A stretch of 64,000 bases of DNA from Nocardioides sp. (GTDB lineage: Bacteria > Actinomycetota > Actinomycetes > Propionibacteriales > Nocardioidaceae). The position numbers were made by a program, and so were the translations under genes. Shown here piece after piece: positions 1 to 8,326 of this stretch (positions are counted from its first letter, which is position 1; the number at the start of each line of letters is the position of its first letter). Location: assembly GCF_030150155.1 (NCBI RefSeq), contig NZ_JASLGR010000044.1:77787-141786 (forward strand), in the 5' to 3' direction. Below the pieces are notes generated by a model. That model was not told where the DNA came from, searched no databases, and was given only the letters and a program-made list of their open reading frames with translations.

Positions 1-1
1 G

Positions 2-724
2 GTCGCGCACGGAGAGCGCTTCGTCCACTCCCCCGCACTGGCCGCCGCCTCGCGCCGTGCGGGCGAGTTCGCCGACTTCCACTACGCCAACATCTACTGG
101 TTCGACGAGCCCGCCGGTGCCGCCGTCGAGGAGTGGGCCGAGCTGGCCGAGCAGTCGCTGCGCGAGGGCCGCCGCCCCGACGTCGACCTGGTCGACCGGG
201 CCTACATGGACTTCTTCCGCGTCGCCGGGACCGCGCTCTCCCCCGGGCTGCGGATCGGCGGCCGAGCACTGCACTACCGGCCCGTGACCGGGGTGGTGCT
301 GCTGGTCACCGCCCTGCCCCACGACCTCACCCGCAGCGAGCTCCAGGCCCGCCACGCCTGGGAGATCGACGAGCTGCTGCCCGCGCTGGCCGGCGTACCC
401 GGGATCGCGGCGGCCTGGTCCCTGGAGAGCGACCCCGGCCTGGCTCCGAGCGAGTGGGCCCGGCGCGAGGCCGCGCAGGGGACCTCCGAGCGCGAGACCA
501 TCAGGGTGGTCTACCTCGCCTGCGAGATCGACCCGCCCGCCACCGCGCTGGAGCGGCTCGAGGCCGGTGCCGTCCCCGGCTGGCTGAACCCACCGGCCGG
601 TGACCGCGCCAGCGTCCGCTTCGCCGGGGCCCTGGAGACGATCACGCCGTGGCAGTGGTCCTGGTTCGACGACGAGCACCCCACCTCCCCCGACCCCGCC
701 GCCCCCGCCGGGGGCGAGCGATGA
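2..724 (+). CDS. Hypothetical protein, 5'-truncated by the window edge
   Basis: About 240 codons are visible in an open frame that enters from the left edge, so the true start lies outside. I do not recognise the family. The visible part has no obvious membrane segment or signal peptide; it contains alternating hydrophobic stretches (a run VVLLVTALPHDL near the middle) and an aromatic tail rich in Trp and Asp. The stop overlaps the start of the following monooxygenase (ATGA), so the two are surely co-transcribed and translationally coupled, which suggests a role in the same oxidative pathway. A small ferredoxin-like or EthD-like fold is possible but is a guess. Confidence 0.75.
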   Translation, partial: VAHGERFVHSPALAAASRRAGEFADFHYANIYWFDEPAGAAVEEWAELAEQSLREGRRPDVDLVDRAYMDFFRVAGTALSPGLRIGGRALHYRPVTGVVLLVTALPHDLTRSELQARHAWEIDELLPALAGVPGIAAAWSLESDPGLAPSEWARREAAQGTSERETIRVVYLACEIDPPATALERLEAGAVPGWLNPPAGDRASVRFAGALETITPWQWSWFDDEHPTSPDPAAPAGGER

Positions 725-1704
725 CGCTCTCCCTGGGGCTGCTCTTCGACCTGCGCAACCCCGCCCCGTGGTCCAGGCCGTGGCCCGAGGTGTACGCCGA
801 GGCGCTCGACCTGGTGGTCGCCGCCGAGCAACGGGGCGCCGACGCGATCTGGGCCACCGAGCACCACCTCTTCGACGACGGCTACCTGAGCCAGCCGCTG
901 ACCTTCCTGGCCGCTGCCGCGGCCCGCACCGAGCGGATCCGGCTGTGCACCGGTGTGATGCTGGCCGGCCTGCGCCACCGGCGCGACGTCAGCGAGCAGG
1001 CGGCCCTGGTCGACAACCTCAGCAACGGCCGGCTTGAGATCGGTGTCGGTGCGGGCTACGCCCCGGCCGAGTTCGAGCTCTTCGGGCAGGACCTCTCCCG
1101 CCGGATGACCCTGGCCGACCGCAGCGTCGCGGCCCTGCAGGAGGACCTGTGGGGCGCCACCCTGCAGCCCTCGCCGGTGCAGCAGCGGATCCCGCTGTGG
1201 CTGGGCTACCAGGGGCCCCAGGGCGCCCGCCGGGCCGGACGGCTCGGCGTCGGCCTGCTCTCCCCGCAGCCGGCCCTGCTGGAGCCGTACGTCGCCGGGC
1301 TGCGCGAGGGCGGCCACGATCCCGCGATCGCCCAGATGGGCGGCCTGGTGCCGCTGCTCCTCACCCGCGACCCCGAGCGCACCGCCGCCCAGGTGGCGCC
1401 GCACCTGGCCCACCAGATCCAGACCTACGCCCAGGCCCGGCTCAGCGACGGCTCGACGGCCCCGACCCCCGACCTCGGCGACCTCACCCGGGCGATGCTC
1501 GACCTCGACTCCAGCGGCCTGCGGGTGGTCACCGTCGACCAGGCCGCGGCGATCCTGCGGCCGATCATCGACACCGCCCCGATCCGTCACCTCTACTTCT
1601 GGGCCAGTGTCGCCCAGATGCCGAACGACCTGGTCGAGGAGCATCTCGACCTCACGTTCGGCGCGTTGGCCCCGCTGCTGCGTGGCTCGCAGGAGGACGC
1701 ATGA
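721..1704 (+). CDS. LLM-class flavin-dependent oxidoreductase
   Basis: This 327-aa protein belongs to the bacterial luciferase-like monooxygenase family, TIM-barrel enzymes that use reduced FMN or F420 to oxidise small substrates. It starts MTLSLGLLFDLRNP and has family-typical elements: WATEHHLF around residue 50, a long stretch on nodes of the barrel with GVGAGYAPAEFE near 105-115, and substrate-side variation after that. The ATG at 721 overlaps the upstream stop. A flavin reductase lies two genes downstream and could supply reduced flavin, making a two-component system; the substrate cannot be read from sequence. Confidence 0.9.
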   Translation: MTLSLGLLFDLRNPAPWSRPWPEVYAEALDLVVAAEQRGADAIWATEHHLFDDGYLSQPLTFLAAAAARTERIRLCTGVMLAGLRHRRDVSEQAALVDNLSNGRLEIGVGAGYAPAEFELFGQDLSRRMTLADRSVAALQEDLWGATLQPSPVQQRIPLWLGYQGPQGARRAGRLGVGLLSPQPALLEPYVAGLREGGHDPAIAQMGGLVPLLLTRDPERTAAQVAPHLAHQIQTYAQARLSDGSTAPTPDLGDLTRAMLDLDSSGLRVVTVDQAAAILRPIIDTAPIRHLYFWASVAQMPNDLVEEHLDLTFGALAPLLRGSQEDA

Positions 1705-1774
1705 AAGGCTTTCCTCGTGCGGCGCGGTGCCGACATGCGATAGACCACTCTGGTCGACTCCCGGAGAGGAAGCC

Positions 1775-2581
1775 ATGACCCAACAAGGCCCCAGCGCGAC
1801 CGGCGGTGGTGTGCGCTTCGCACGCCTCGCCGAGCAGATCGCGGACGATCTGCGCAACCGGCTGCTGGTCGGCGACCTGGCCGACGCCAAGGAGCTGGCG
1901 GTGGAGGAATCGCTCCGCGGGCACTACGGGGTCTCCAAGCCGACCTTCCGCGAGGCGATGCGGGTGCTCGAGGCCGAGGGCCTGATCACCGTCCGCCGTG
2001 GTGCGATCGGCGGTGCCCTGGTGCACCGCCCCGATGCCGAGCACGTCGCCTACAGCCTCGGGATGGCGCTGGCGGGCCGCGGGGTCCCGATCAGTGACGT
2101 CGCTGCCGCGCTGCGTGAGGTGGAGCCTGCCTGTGCCGCCGCCTGTGCGGCCCGCGAGGACCGGATGACCGAGATCGTGCCGGTGCTGACCCGGCTGCAC
2201 GAGAAGGCCGTCAAGGTGGTGGACAACCTGGTCGAGGTGACCGCGCTGTCCCGGATGTTCCACGAGGCGCTCGTCGACCTGTGCGGCAACCAGTCCCTGG
2301 CGATGCTCGCCGGGGCCCTGGAGTCGCTGTGGAGCTCGCACGAGGCCGCCTGGGCCAGCCGCAGCAAGGACACCGCCCCGATCCCCCGCGCCGAGCGGCT
2401 GGGGGCGTTGGACCACCATCGCGAGCTGCTCGACGCCATCACCGCCGGGGACACCGAGCGTGCCCGGCGTACCGCTCTGGAGCACCTCAAGGTCTCCCAG
2501 ATCTATCCCGGCGACGAGAACAGCGAAGTGCTGATCTCGCCGGTCTCGGTGCGTAACCGGTTCATCGCTTCCTCCGGGTGA
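1775..2581 (+). CDS. GntR-family (FadR-type) transcriptional regulator
   Basis: A 268-aa regulator with an N-terminal winged helix (about residues 15-85: LAEQIADDLRNRLLVGDL, then VSKPTFREAMRVLEAEGLI and the basic wing VRRGAIGG) and an all-helical C-terminal FCD domain of the FadR subfamily, which usually binds carboxylate metabolites. ATG at 1775 is chosen because GGAGAGGA precedes it by 5-12 bases and the winged helix begins soon after. It sits between the monooxygenase and flavin reductase genes on the same strand, so it likely regulates this group. Confidence 0.9.
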   Translation: MTQQGPSATGGGVRFARLAEQIADDLRNRLLVGDLADAKELAVEESLRGHYGVSKPTFREAMRVLEAEGLITVRRGAIGGALVHRPDAEHVAYSLGMALAGRGVPISDVAAALREVEPACAAACAAREDRMTEIVPVLTRLHEKAVKVVDNLVEVTALSRMFHEALVDLCGNQSLAMLAGALESLWSSHEAAWASRSKDTAPIPRAERLGALDHHRELLDAITAGDTERARRTALEHLKVSQIYPGDENSEVLISPVSVRNRFIASSG

Positions 2582-2610
2582 GGGAGCCCACCTCTGTTTG
2601 GAGCCCATCG

Positions 2611-3138
2611 ATGAGTGTCCTCACCGCCCCCACGCCGCACGAGATGCGCCGGCACATGGGTCAGTTCGCCAGCGGCGTCACCGTCGTGACCGGCACCGCC
2701 GCCGACGGGTCCCCGCTGGGCTTCGCCTGCCAGTCGTTCGCCTCGCTGTCGCTGGAGCCGCCGCTGATCCTGATCTGCGTCGACCACGGCGGCCGGTCCT
2801 GGCCGCAGATCGCGCCCCAGGGCGTCTTCACCGTGCACGTCCTCGGCGCCGACCAGGGCGAGCTGTGCGAACGCTTCGGCTCCAGCCGTGGGCGTCGCTT
2901 CGAGGGACTGGACTGGACCACGTCCGCACTGGGGACGCCGTCCCTGCCCGACGTGCTGCTGCGGGTCCACGCCCGCGTCCACCAGGTCGTCCCGGCCGGT
3001 GACCACGACATCGTGATCGGCGAGGTGGCCGGCCTGGAGCACGACCGCGACGCCAACCCGATGCTCTTCTTCCGCGGACGCCTGGGCATGCCCGACCACA
3101 TCCAGGTGAGCACCGAGACCCTCGGCTGGGGCTGGTGA
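2611..3138 (+). CDS. Flavin reductase family protein (HpaC/two-component monooxygenase type)
   Basis: A 175-aa flavin-reductase-like FMN-binding protein. The diagnostic pattern is visible: MGQFASGVTVVTG near residue 15-27, then SFASLSLEPPLILICVD near 45-60, and the short-chain C-terminal GRLG..DH. Such enzymes use NAD(P)H to reduce FMN or FAD, which diffuses to a partner monooxygenase. The luciferase-like protein at 721-1704 is the obvious partner. ATG at 2611 has GGAG eight bases upstream and gives the usual family N-terminus; an in-frame start 33 bases earlier would add an atypical extension. Confidence 0.9.
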   Translation: MSVLTAPTPHEMRRHMGQFASGVTVVTGTAADGSPLGFACQSFASLSLEPPLILICVDHGGRSWPQIAPQGVFTVHVLGADQGELCERFGSSRGRRFEGLDWTTSALGTPSLPDVLLRVHARVHQVVPAGDHDIVIGEVAGLEHDRDANPMLFFRGRLGMPDHIQVSTETLGWGW

Positions 3139-3240
3139 GCGGCGCGGGCCGATGCCCGCATCGTGAGCGCGCCGGGCACTAGTGTTCGCAGTACCCCGAG
3201 TCCTCCTCCATGACATCGGGACCCGGCGAGGAGCACCGAC

Positions 3241-3450
3241 ATGTCCGACTTCCTCAAGGAGCGCTGGCTCGCGATCGTCCTGGCGGTGATCGCGATCGTC
3301 TTCATCGTGCAGAACCGCGACAAGACCCACATCAACCTGCTCTGGATCAACATCACCTGCCCGCTGTGGCTGACCATGACGGTGATGACCCTGATCGGGA
3401 TGGGGATCGGCTTCATGCTCAGCCGACACCGCGCCCGGGCGAAGGCGTGA
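3241..3450 (+). CDS. Small LapA-like (DUF1049) membrane protein
   Basis: A 69-aa protein with two predicted transmembrane helices (about residues 9-23 and 38-57) joined by the short loop QNRDKTHINLLWI, which is the hallmark of the LapA/DUF1049 family, followed by a basic tail SRHRARAKA on the cytoplasmic side. The family is associated with envelope assembly, but the function in actinobacteria is not established. GAGGAGCACCGAC precedes the ATG. The stop codon overlaps the GTG start of the next gene, so the pair is co-translated. Confidence 0.85.
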   Translation: MSDFLKERWLAIVLAVIAIVFIVQNRDKTHINLLWINITCPLWLTMTVMTLIGMGIGFMLSRHRARAKA

Positions 3451-5531
3451 GGCGCGGAGGCGCCCACCTCCTCACTGCGCTCGGCGCACTCCTGATCGCT
3501 GCCGGTCTGCTCGCCGGGGTGGTCAACCGCGAGGTGCTCGACGGCAGCCGCTTCGCCCAGCACGCCGACGCCATCCGGACCGACTCCACCGTCGCACGGC
3601 AGGTCGGGCTGGTGATCAGCACCGAGGTGATCGCCCAGCAGCCGGAGCTGATCGCGCTGCGCCCGCTGCTCGAGACCGCCGCCACCGCGGTGGTGTCGAG
3701 CCCGTCGCTCGGCCCGCTGGTGCGCACCACGATCGCACCGCTGCACCGCGCACTGGTCTCGGGCAGCGACGACGAGGTCGTGCTCCGGCTGGCCGACGTC
3801 GGCGCGCTGCTGGTCGCCGCGATCACCACGATCGCGCCCGACACCCAGGCCGTCATCCCCGACGACCTCGACGTGACGCTCTCCTCGATCGGGTCGCGTC
3901 AGCTCACCTCGGACCTGATCTCGACGGCCCACACCGTCGCCCTGCTGTCCTGGCTGCTCCCCCTGCTCGGGGTGGTCGCGCTGCTGGCGGCCTGCGCCCT
4001 GCGCCGGCGCGACCGGCGGGCCTGGCTGGAGGTCGTACGCCGAGGGCTGCTCGGCGTCACGGGCCTGCTGGCCCTGATCACGCTCCTGATCGGTCTGGTC
4101 GTGGGCCGCTTCGACACCGACACCCTGGGCGGTGCCCTGGTCCAGGCCGCCTGGCACGAGCTCGACGGCGCCTTCTGGAGATGGGTGATCGTGGTCGGCA
4201 TCGCCGCCCTGGTGGTCACCCTGGTGAGCCGTTCCGGTCTCCGGCTGAGCCGGCAGGCGCTGCGTGCCGAGCTGACCTCCTGGATCGACGGCTCCCGCCT
4301 CACCCCCGGCGAGCGGCTCGCCCGTGCCGCCCTGGTGGTGCTGGCCGGCGTCGCCCTGATCCTCGAGCCGCTCACCGTGCTGGCCCTGCTGGCCGGCGCG
4401 GTCGGGGTGGTGCTGGTGCTGGCGGCACTGCGCGACCTGGGTGCGGCCACCCTCGCCGCACTGCCCCGGCTGGCGGCGCGGCTGCGTCCGGCCGCCCTGC
4501 GCGGCTTCGCGCTCGGCCTGGCCGCCGCGGTGGTCGTGGCGACCGTCGTGGTCGGTGCGTGGCCCGGCGGTACGTCGCTCCCCACCGCCTCCGCGAGCGG
4601 GGACGGCACCGCCTGCAACGGCCACGTCGAGCTGTGCACCCGGCCCTACAACGACGTCGCGTTCCCGGCGACCCACAACTCGATGTCGGCCGCCGACGGA
4701 CGCGGCTGGTTCCTGGCCGAGCAGCCCACCGGCGTGATGGGCCAGCTCGACGCCGGCATCCGGGTCTTCCTGATCGACTCCTGGCCCGCGCAGGCGACCT
4801 CGCAGCCGAGCATCAACGCCAACACCGAGGCCAGCCGCGCCACCGCGCTCGCCCAGGCCCGCACCGACTTCGGCACCGAGGTGGTCGACTCCGCGCTCCG
4901 ACTGCGCGACGCCCTGAACCTGACCCCGCGCGGCGAGGTCAAGCCGTACCTGTGCCACGCCCTGTGCGAGCTCGGCTCCACCGAGTGGATCCCGCTGATG
5001 CAGCAGGTCAGGTCGTGGATGGAGACCCATCCCCGCGAGGTGGTGACCTTCTTCATCCAGGACGAGGTCAGCCCCACCGACACCGCCACGGTCTTCGACA
5101 AGGCGGGCCTGCTCCCCTACGTCTACACCCCCGAGGCCGGCCGGCCGTGGCCGACTCTGGAGCAGATGATCGACTCCGGTCGCCGGATCGTGGTCCTGCA
5201 CGAGCATCACGTCGACTCCCGAGTGCCGTGGATCCTGGACGGGGAGGTCTGGTCCCAGGACACGCCGTACGACTTCCGCAAGGCGAGCCAGTTCAGCTGC
5301 GCGCGGTTCCGTGGGCCGGCGAACGCGCCGCTCTTCCTGGTCAACCACTGGCTCAGCAACCCCGGTAGCCGGGTCGCCGACGCTGCCGTGGTCAACGCCG
5401 AGCCGGTCCTGCTGGCCCGGCTCAAGGAGTGCCAGGCCGAGCGCGGCCAGATCCCGAACTTCGTCGCCGTGGACAACTACGACAAGGGCGACCTGATCGC
5501 CTCCGTCGACGCTCTCAACGGATTCGGCTGA
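3447..5531 (+). CDS. Multi-pass membrane protein with extracellular PI-PLC X-like domain
   Basis: A 694-aa protein starting at GTG 3447, overlapping the upstream stop (GTGA). The first ~365 residues contain about seven hydrophobic helices: one at 8-26, an extracytoplasmic stretch, then a cluster from about 165 to 365. The C-terminal ~310 residues resemble the PLC-like phosphodiesterase (PI-PLC X) superfamily: ATHNSMS with the candidate general-base His410, IRVFLIDSW, and a second catalytic-type His504 in YLCHALCELG. Paired Cys residues and the position after the last helix suggest the enzyme domain is extracytoplasmic. The real substrate (lipid, glycolipid or teichoic-type polymer) is unknown. 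Confidence 0.85.
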   Translation: MRRGGAHLLTALGALLIAAGLLAGVVNREVLDGSRFAQHADAIRTDSTVARQVGLVISTEVIAQQPELIALRPLLETAATAVVSSPSLGPLVRTTIAPLHRALVSGSDDEVVLRLADVGALLVAAITTIAPDTQAVIPDDLDVTLSSIGSRQLTSDLISTAHTVALLSWLLPLLGVVALLAACALRRRDRRAWLEVVRRGLLGVTGLLALITLLIGLVVGRFDTDTLGGALVQAAWHELDGAFWRWVIVVGIAALVVTLVSRSGLRLSRQALRAELTSWIDGSRLTPGERLARAALVVLAGVALILEPLTVLALLAGAVGVVLVLAALRDLGAATLAALPRLAARLRPAALRGFALGLAAAVVVATVVVGAWPGGTSLPTASASGDGTACNGHVELCTRPYNDVAFPATHNSMSAADGRGWFLAEQPTGVMGQLDAGIRVFLIDSWPAQATSQPSINANTEASRATALAQARTDFGTEVVDSALRLRDALNLTPRGEVKPYLCHALCELGSTEWIPLMQQVRSWMETHPREVVTFFIQDEVSPTDTATVFDKAGLLPYVYTPEAGRPWPTLEQMIDSGRRIVVLHEHHVDSRVPWILDGEVWSQDTPYDFRKASQFSCARFRGPANAPLFLVNHWLSNPGSRVADAAVVNAEPVLLARLKECQAERGQIPNFVAVDNYDKGDLIASVDALNGFG

Positions 5532-5593
5532 GGCGGCCACCGGGTCTCGTCTACGATCCTCACTCCGGCCGGCCTGCAGAACGGGGACCTGAG

Positions 5594-6613
5594 ATGACCG
5601 CCTGGATGACGAAGCACCTGCCACCGCAGCACCGTGGCGTGACCTGGCTGCCGACCGAGCTCCATCCGCGGGAGGAGGAGCGCATCGCGGCCGTCAGGGC
5701 GCTGCACATCGTGGGGGCCAGCCCGGAGCCGGAGCTGGACCGGATCGCGGAGGTGGCGGCGTCGCTGTGCGGAGTGCCGTACGGCTCGGTCAACATCATC
5801 GACGCCGAGCAGCACTACACCGCTGCCTCCTTCGGGGCGCCGCGGGTCAACGCGAGCCGGGCCGACTCGCTGTGTGCCCTGGCGATCCTGGGCGGCTCGG
5901 TGCTGCGCTCGGAGAACGCCACCGAGGACCCGCGGTTCGCGCACAAGGCGTTCCTGGGGCAGGTCGACCCGCCGATCCGGCTCTTCGCCGCTGCACCGAT
6001 CCTGACCTCGGACCGTCTCCCGATCGGCACTCTGCGCGTGTACGGCGAGCAGGTGGCCGCCCTGAGCCAGGGCCAGGTGGCCGGCCTGGAGCGGTTGGCC
6101 GAGCTCACCATGAGCGTGCTCGACATGCGAGCCGCCGCGGTCAACCTCGGCGGGCTGGCGGTCCAGGACGCCCTCACTGGGCTGCCCAACCGGCGGGCCT
6201 TCGACACCGTCGCCACCCGCCATCGCAGCGGCGAGGCGACGTACGCCTCCCTGGCCTTCCTCGACCTCAACGGGTTCAAGGCGGTCAACGACACCTTCGG
6301 CCACCAGGTCGGCGACGCCGTGCTGGCCCAGACCGCCCGCCGGATCGAGGCCGTGGCCGGCCACGGCGACCTCGTGCTGCGCATCGGCGGCGACGAGTTC
6401 GTCGCCCTCTTCGCCGAGCGCACCGACGTCGACCAGATCGAGGCCGACCTGCGCGACGCTGTCAGCGTGCCGACCGAGCTCGACGGGCGGCTCCACCAGA
6501 TCCGCGCCGCGATCGGAGCGGTCAGCATCGCCGACGGCGAGGACCTCGAGGAGGCCCTGCAGCGCGGGGACGAGCTGATGTACCTGCACAAGAAGCGCCC
6601 CGGGCGCGGGTAA
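5594..6613 (+). CDS. GAF-GGDEF diguanylate cyclase
   Basis: A 339-aa protein with an N-terminal GAF sensor domain (about residues 30-175) and a C-terminal GGDEF domain (about 185-335). The active-site motif GGDEF is intact at residues 265-269, preceded by ALTGLPNRRAFD, so it should make cyclic di-GMP from two GTP. No RxxD inhibitory site is evident five residues before GGDEF (the residues are LVLRI), so product inhibition may be absent. No EAL or membrane segment is present; it should be cytosolic. ATG 5594 follows GGGGACCTGAG. It is the last gene before the inserted island. Confidence 0.92.
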   Translation: MTAWMTKHLPPQHRGVTWLPTELHPREEERIAAVRALHIVGASPEPELDRIAEVAASLCGVPYGSVNIIDAEQHYTAASFGAPRVNASRADSLCALAILGGSVLRSENATEDPRFAHKAFLGQVDPPIRLFAAAPILTSDRLPIGTLRVYGEQVAALSQGQVAGLERLAELTMSVLDMRAAAVNLGGLAVQDALTGLPNRRAFDTVATRHRSGEATYASLAFLDLNGFKAVNDTFGHQVGDAVLAQTARRIEAVAGHGDLVLRIGGDEFVALFAERTDVDQIEADLRDAVSVPTELDGRLHQIRAAIGAVSIADGEDLEEALQRGDELMYLHKKRPGRG

Positions 6614-6625
6614 ATGACACGAGGC

Positions 6626-6645
6626 TAGCCGGACAGGATTGGAAC
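6626..6645 (+). repeat. Imperfect copy of tRNA-fMet 3' end (candidate att site)
   Basis: GGACAGGATTGGAAC at 6631-6645 matches 14 of 15 bases of GGACAGGATTTGAAC inside the tRNA-fMet gene at 9782-9796, in the same orientation. The preceding TAGC also matches, with one base missing, so similarity starts exactly at the 3' terminus of the tRNA. That is the arrangement left when an element inserts into a tRNA 3' end. The mismatches suggest an old, decayed site. Confidence 0.6.
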
Positions 6646-6910
6646 ATGAGATTCCGAGGTTCATTGGTTGTTTCTCGGGATCCCACCCCTACTCGGCCGA
6701 AGAGCGGCGAAGGCGGCAACCGCTGCCTCGCTCGCCCTCTGGCACTCCCAGGCAACGCACTGCTCCGCGCCACCGCAAGGGGCCGGAGACAACCGACACG
6801 CCGTGCGACCGGATCGGGCCAACTCACAGCTTGCGAACCTTTCGACTCCTGAGAGACAGGGGATGGGTAGGTTAGTCCCGGACATCCGCCGACAACGATT
6901 GGAACCGAGC

Positions 6911-8326
6911 ATGTACCTGCGTCGGATCGTGTGCCGCAACATCCGTGCGTTCGCGGAACTCGACATCAACCTCTGCCCGCTCTACTCACCCAGTAAGAGC
7001 GAGATGAACAGCGGTCTCTCATTGATTCAGCGGATCGATTCACTGCTCGACGACAGGAATTTGACGGAGCGACCCGGCACACCATTCCCCGGCTGGACAG
7101 TCATCACTGGCGACAACGGATCCGGAAAGTCCACGATCCTGAAGGCGATCGCACTCGCGCTCATGGGGCCAGATAAGGCCCGCTTCCTGCAACCGTCCTA
7201 CGACGGCTGGGTCACCCAGGGGGCTCCGAGCGGCTCGATTTCCCTCGAGGTTCGACCCGATCCCGACATTGACAAGACCCGGTCCGGCGGTCGCCCCTAC
7301 AAGGACACGTTCTGGGCCGAGGTCGATATCGAGGCAGATACTGAGCAGCCTGGCGGAGCCGTATGGCTTCTACGAGCCGGGGACAACTTCCGGAAGAAGA
7401 AGCGGGGAGCCGAGACCGGCCCCTGGCAGGCCGCTACGAGCGGCTGGTTAGGCATCGGGTACGGGCCATTCAGGCGCTTGTACGGAACCTCGCCTACAGC
7501 AGCAGGCGTTGAGGCCGATCCCCTGAAGGCCCGTTTTGCCACCCTTTTCCTGGAGGAAGCAACCCTCCGCGAAGGCGAACGCTGGCTCCAAGAACTTGAC
7601 TATCGCCGAGTTCGAGCAGCTAGCACACACGAACAGAAACTCGCCGACGTCCAGCTCAACGCAGTCACTCAACTCCTCTCGGCAGACTTCCTCCGAAACG
7701 GAATGGAATTCGATACAGTCGATGCCAGCGGCGTATGGCTCTTTGACGCAGAGCGACGCAGACTTCGCCTCTCCGACATGAGCGAAGGCTACCGCGCTGC
7801 GCTCGCAATGCTTATTGACATCATCCGACACATCTTCCTTTGCTATGACGATGCATTGGACTACCTTGTCGAAGACGACGAGGGGGAGATTACGTTGGCC
7901 GCTCCTGCGGTTGTCCTGATTGACGAAGTTGACGCCCACCTTCACCCCGCCTGGCAACGTGATATCGGGACCTGGCTCACCCGCCACTTCCCCTTGGTTC
8001 AATTCATTGTTACAACCCACAGTCCACTCGTCTGCCAGGCAGCCACGGGCGGACGTGTCTTCACGCTTACAACGGACGAGACGGGTCGAACAGCTGGCGC
8101 AGTCTCTCCAATCGATTACGAGCGCCTTGTTAAGGGAGACACAGACGACGTGCTTTCCTCCCCTGCCTTCGGGCTATCGCAAACACGTTCAATCCGGGTC
8201 GTTAAGGCAATGCAACGACACGCCGAGCTTCAGCAAATGGCGCTGTTTGACCTCCCCGACACGAAGGCGAACGAGTACGAGCAGCTTGAATTGTTCTTCG
8301 AGGGCCGGCTGTCGGAGACGGAGTGA
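6911..8326 (+). CDS. ptuA: Septu PtuA-like AAA/SMC-type ATPase
   Basis: A 471-aa ATPase of the AAA_21/RecF-SMC-like class. Walker A is GDNGSGKST at residues 67-75, the ABC-type signature region LSDMSEG is at 287-293, and Walker B is VVLIDEVDAHLHP at 334-346. The N-terminus MYLRRIVCRNIRAFAEL is typical of single-gene SMC-like ATPases. The next gene is a PtuB-type HNH nuclease, so the pair is best read as Septu, a two-gene anti-phage system in which PtuA assembles with PtuB. ATG 6911 is chosen over upstream in-frame codons because the conserved family start begins here. No reverse transcriptase lies nearby, which argues against a retron with PtuAB effectors. Confidence 0.85.
   Translation: MYLRRIVCRNIRAFAELDINLCPLYSPSKSEMNSGLSLIQRIDSLLDDRNLTERPGTPFPGWTVITGDNGSGKSTILKAIALALMGPDKARFLQPSYDGWVTQGAPSGSISLEVRPDPDIDKTRSGGRPYKDTFWAEVDIEADTEQPGGAVWLLRAGDNFRKKKRGAETGPWQAATSGWLGIGYGPFRRLYGTSPTAAGVEADPLKARFATLFLEEATLREGERWLQELDYRRVRAASTHEQKLADVQLNAVTQLLSADFLRNGMEFDTVDASGVWLFDAERRRLRLSDMSEGYRAALAMLIDIIRHIFLCYDDALDYLVEDDEGEITLAAPAVVLIDEVDAHLHPAWQRDIGTWLTRHFPLVQFIVTTHSPLVCQAATGGRVFTLTTDETGRTAGAVSPIDYERLVKGDTDDVLSSPAFGLSQTRSIRVVKAMQRHAELQQMALFDLPDTKANEYEQLELFFEGRLSETE

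Noticed and set aside
2661..5624. A 987-codon leftward open frame opposite the flavin reductase and PLC-like genes
   Set aside because: It is antisense to convincing genes and is Gly/Asp/Gln/Arg-rich without any domain, as expected from GC-rich codon shadows.
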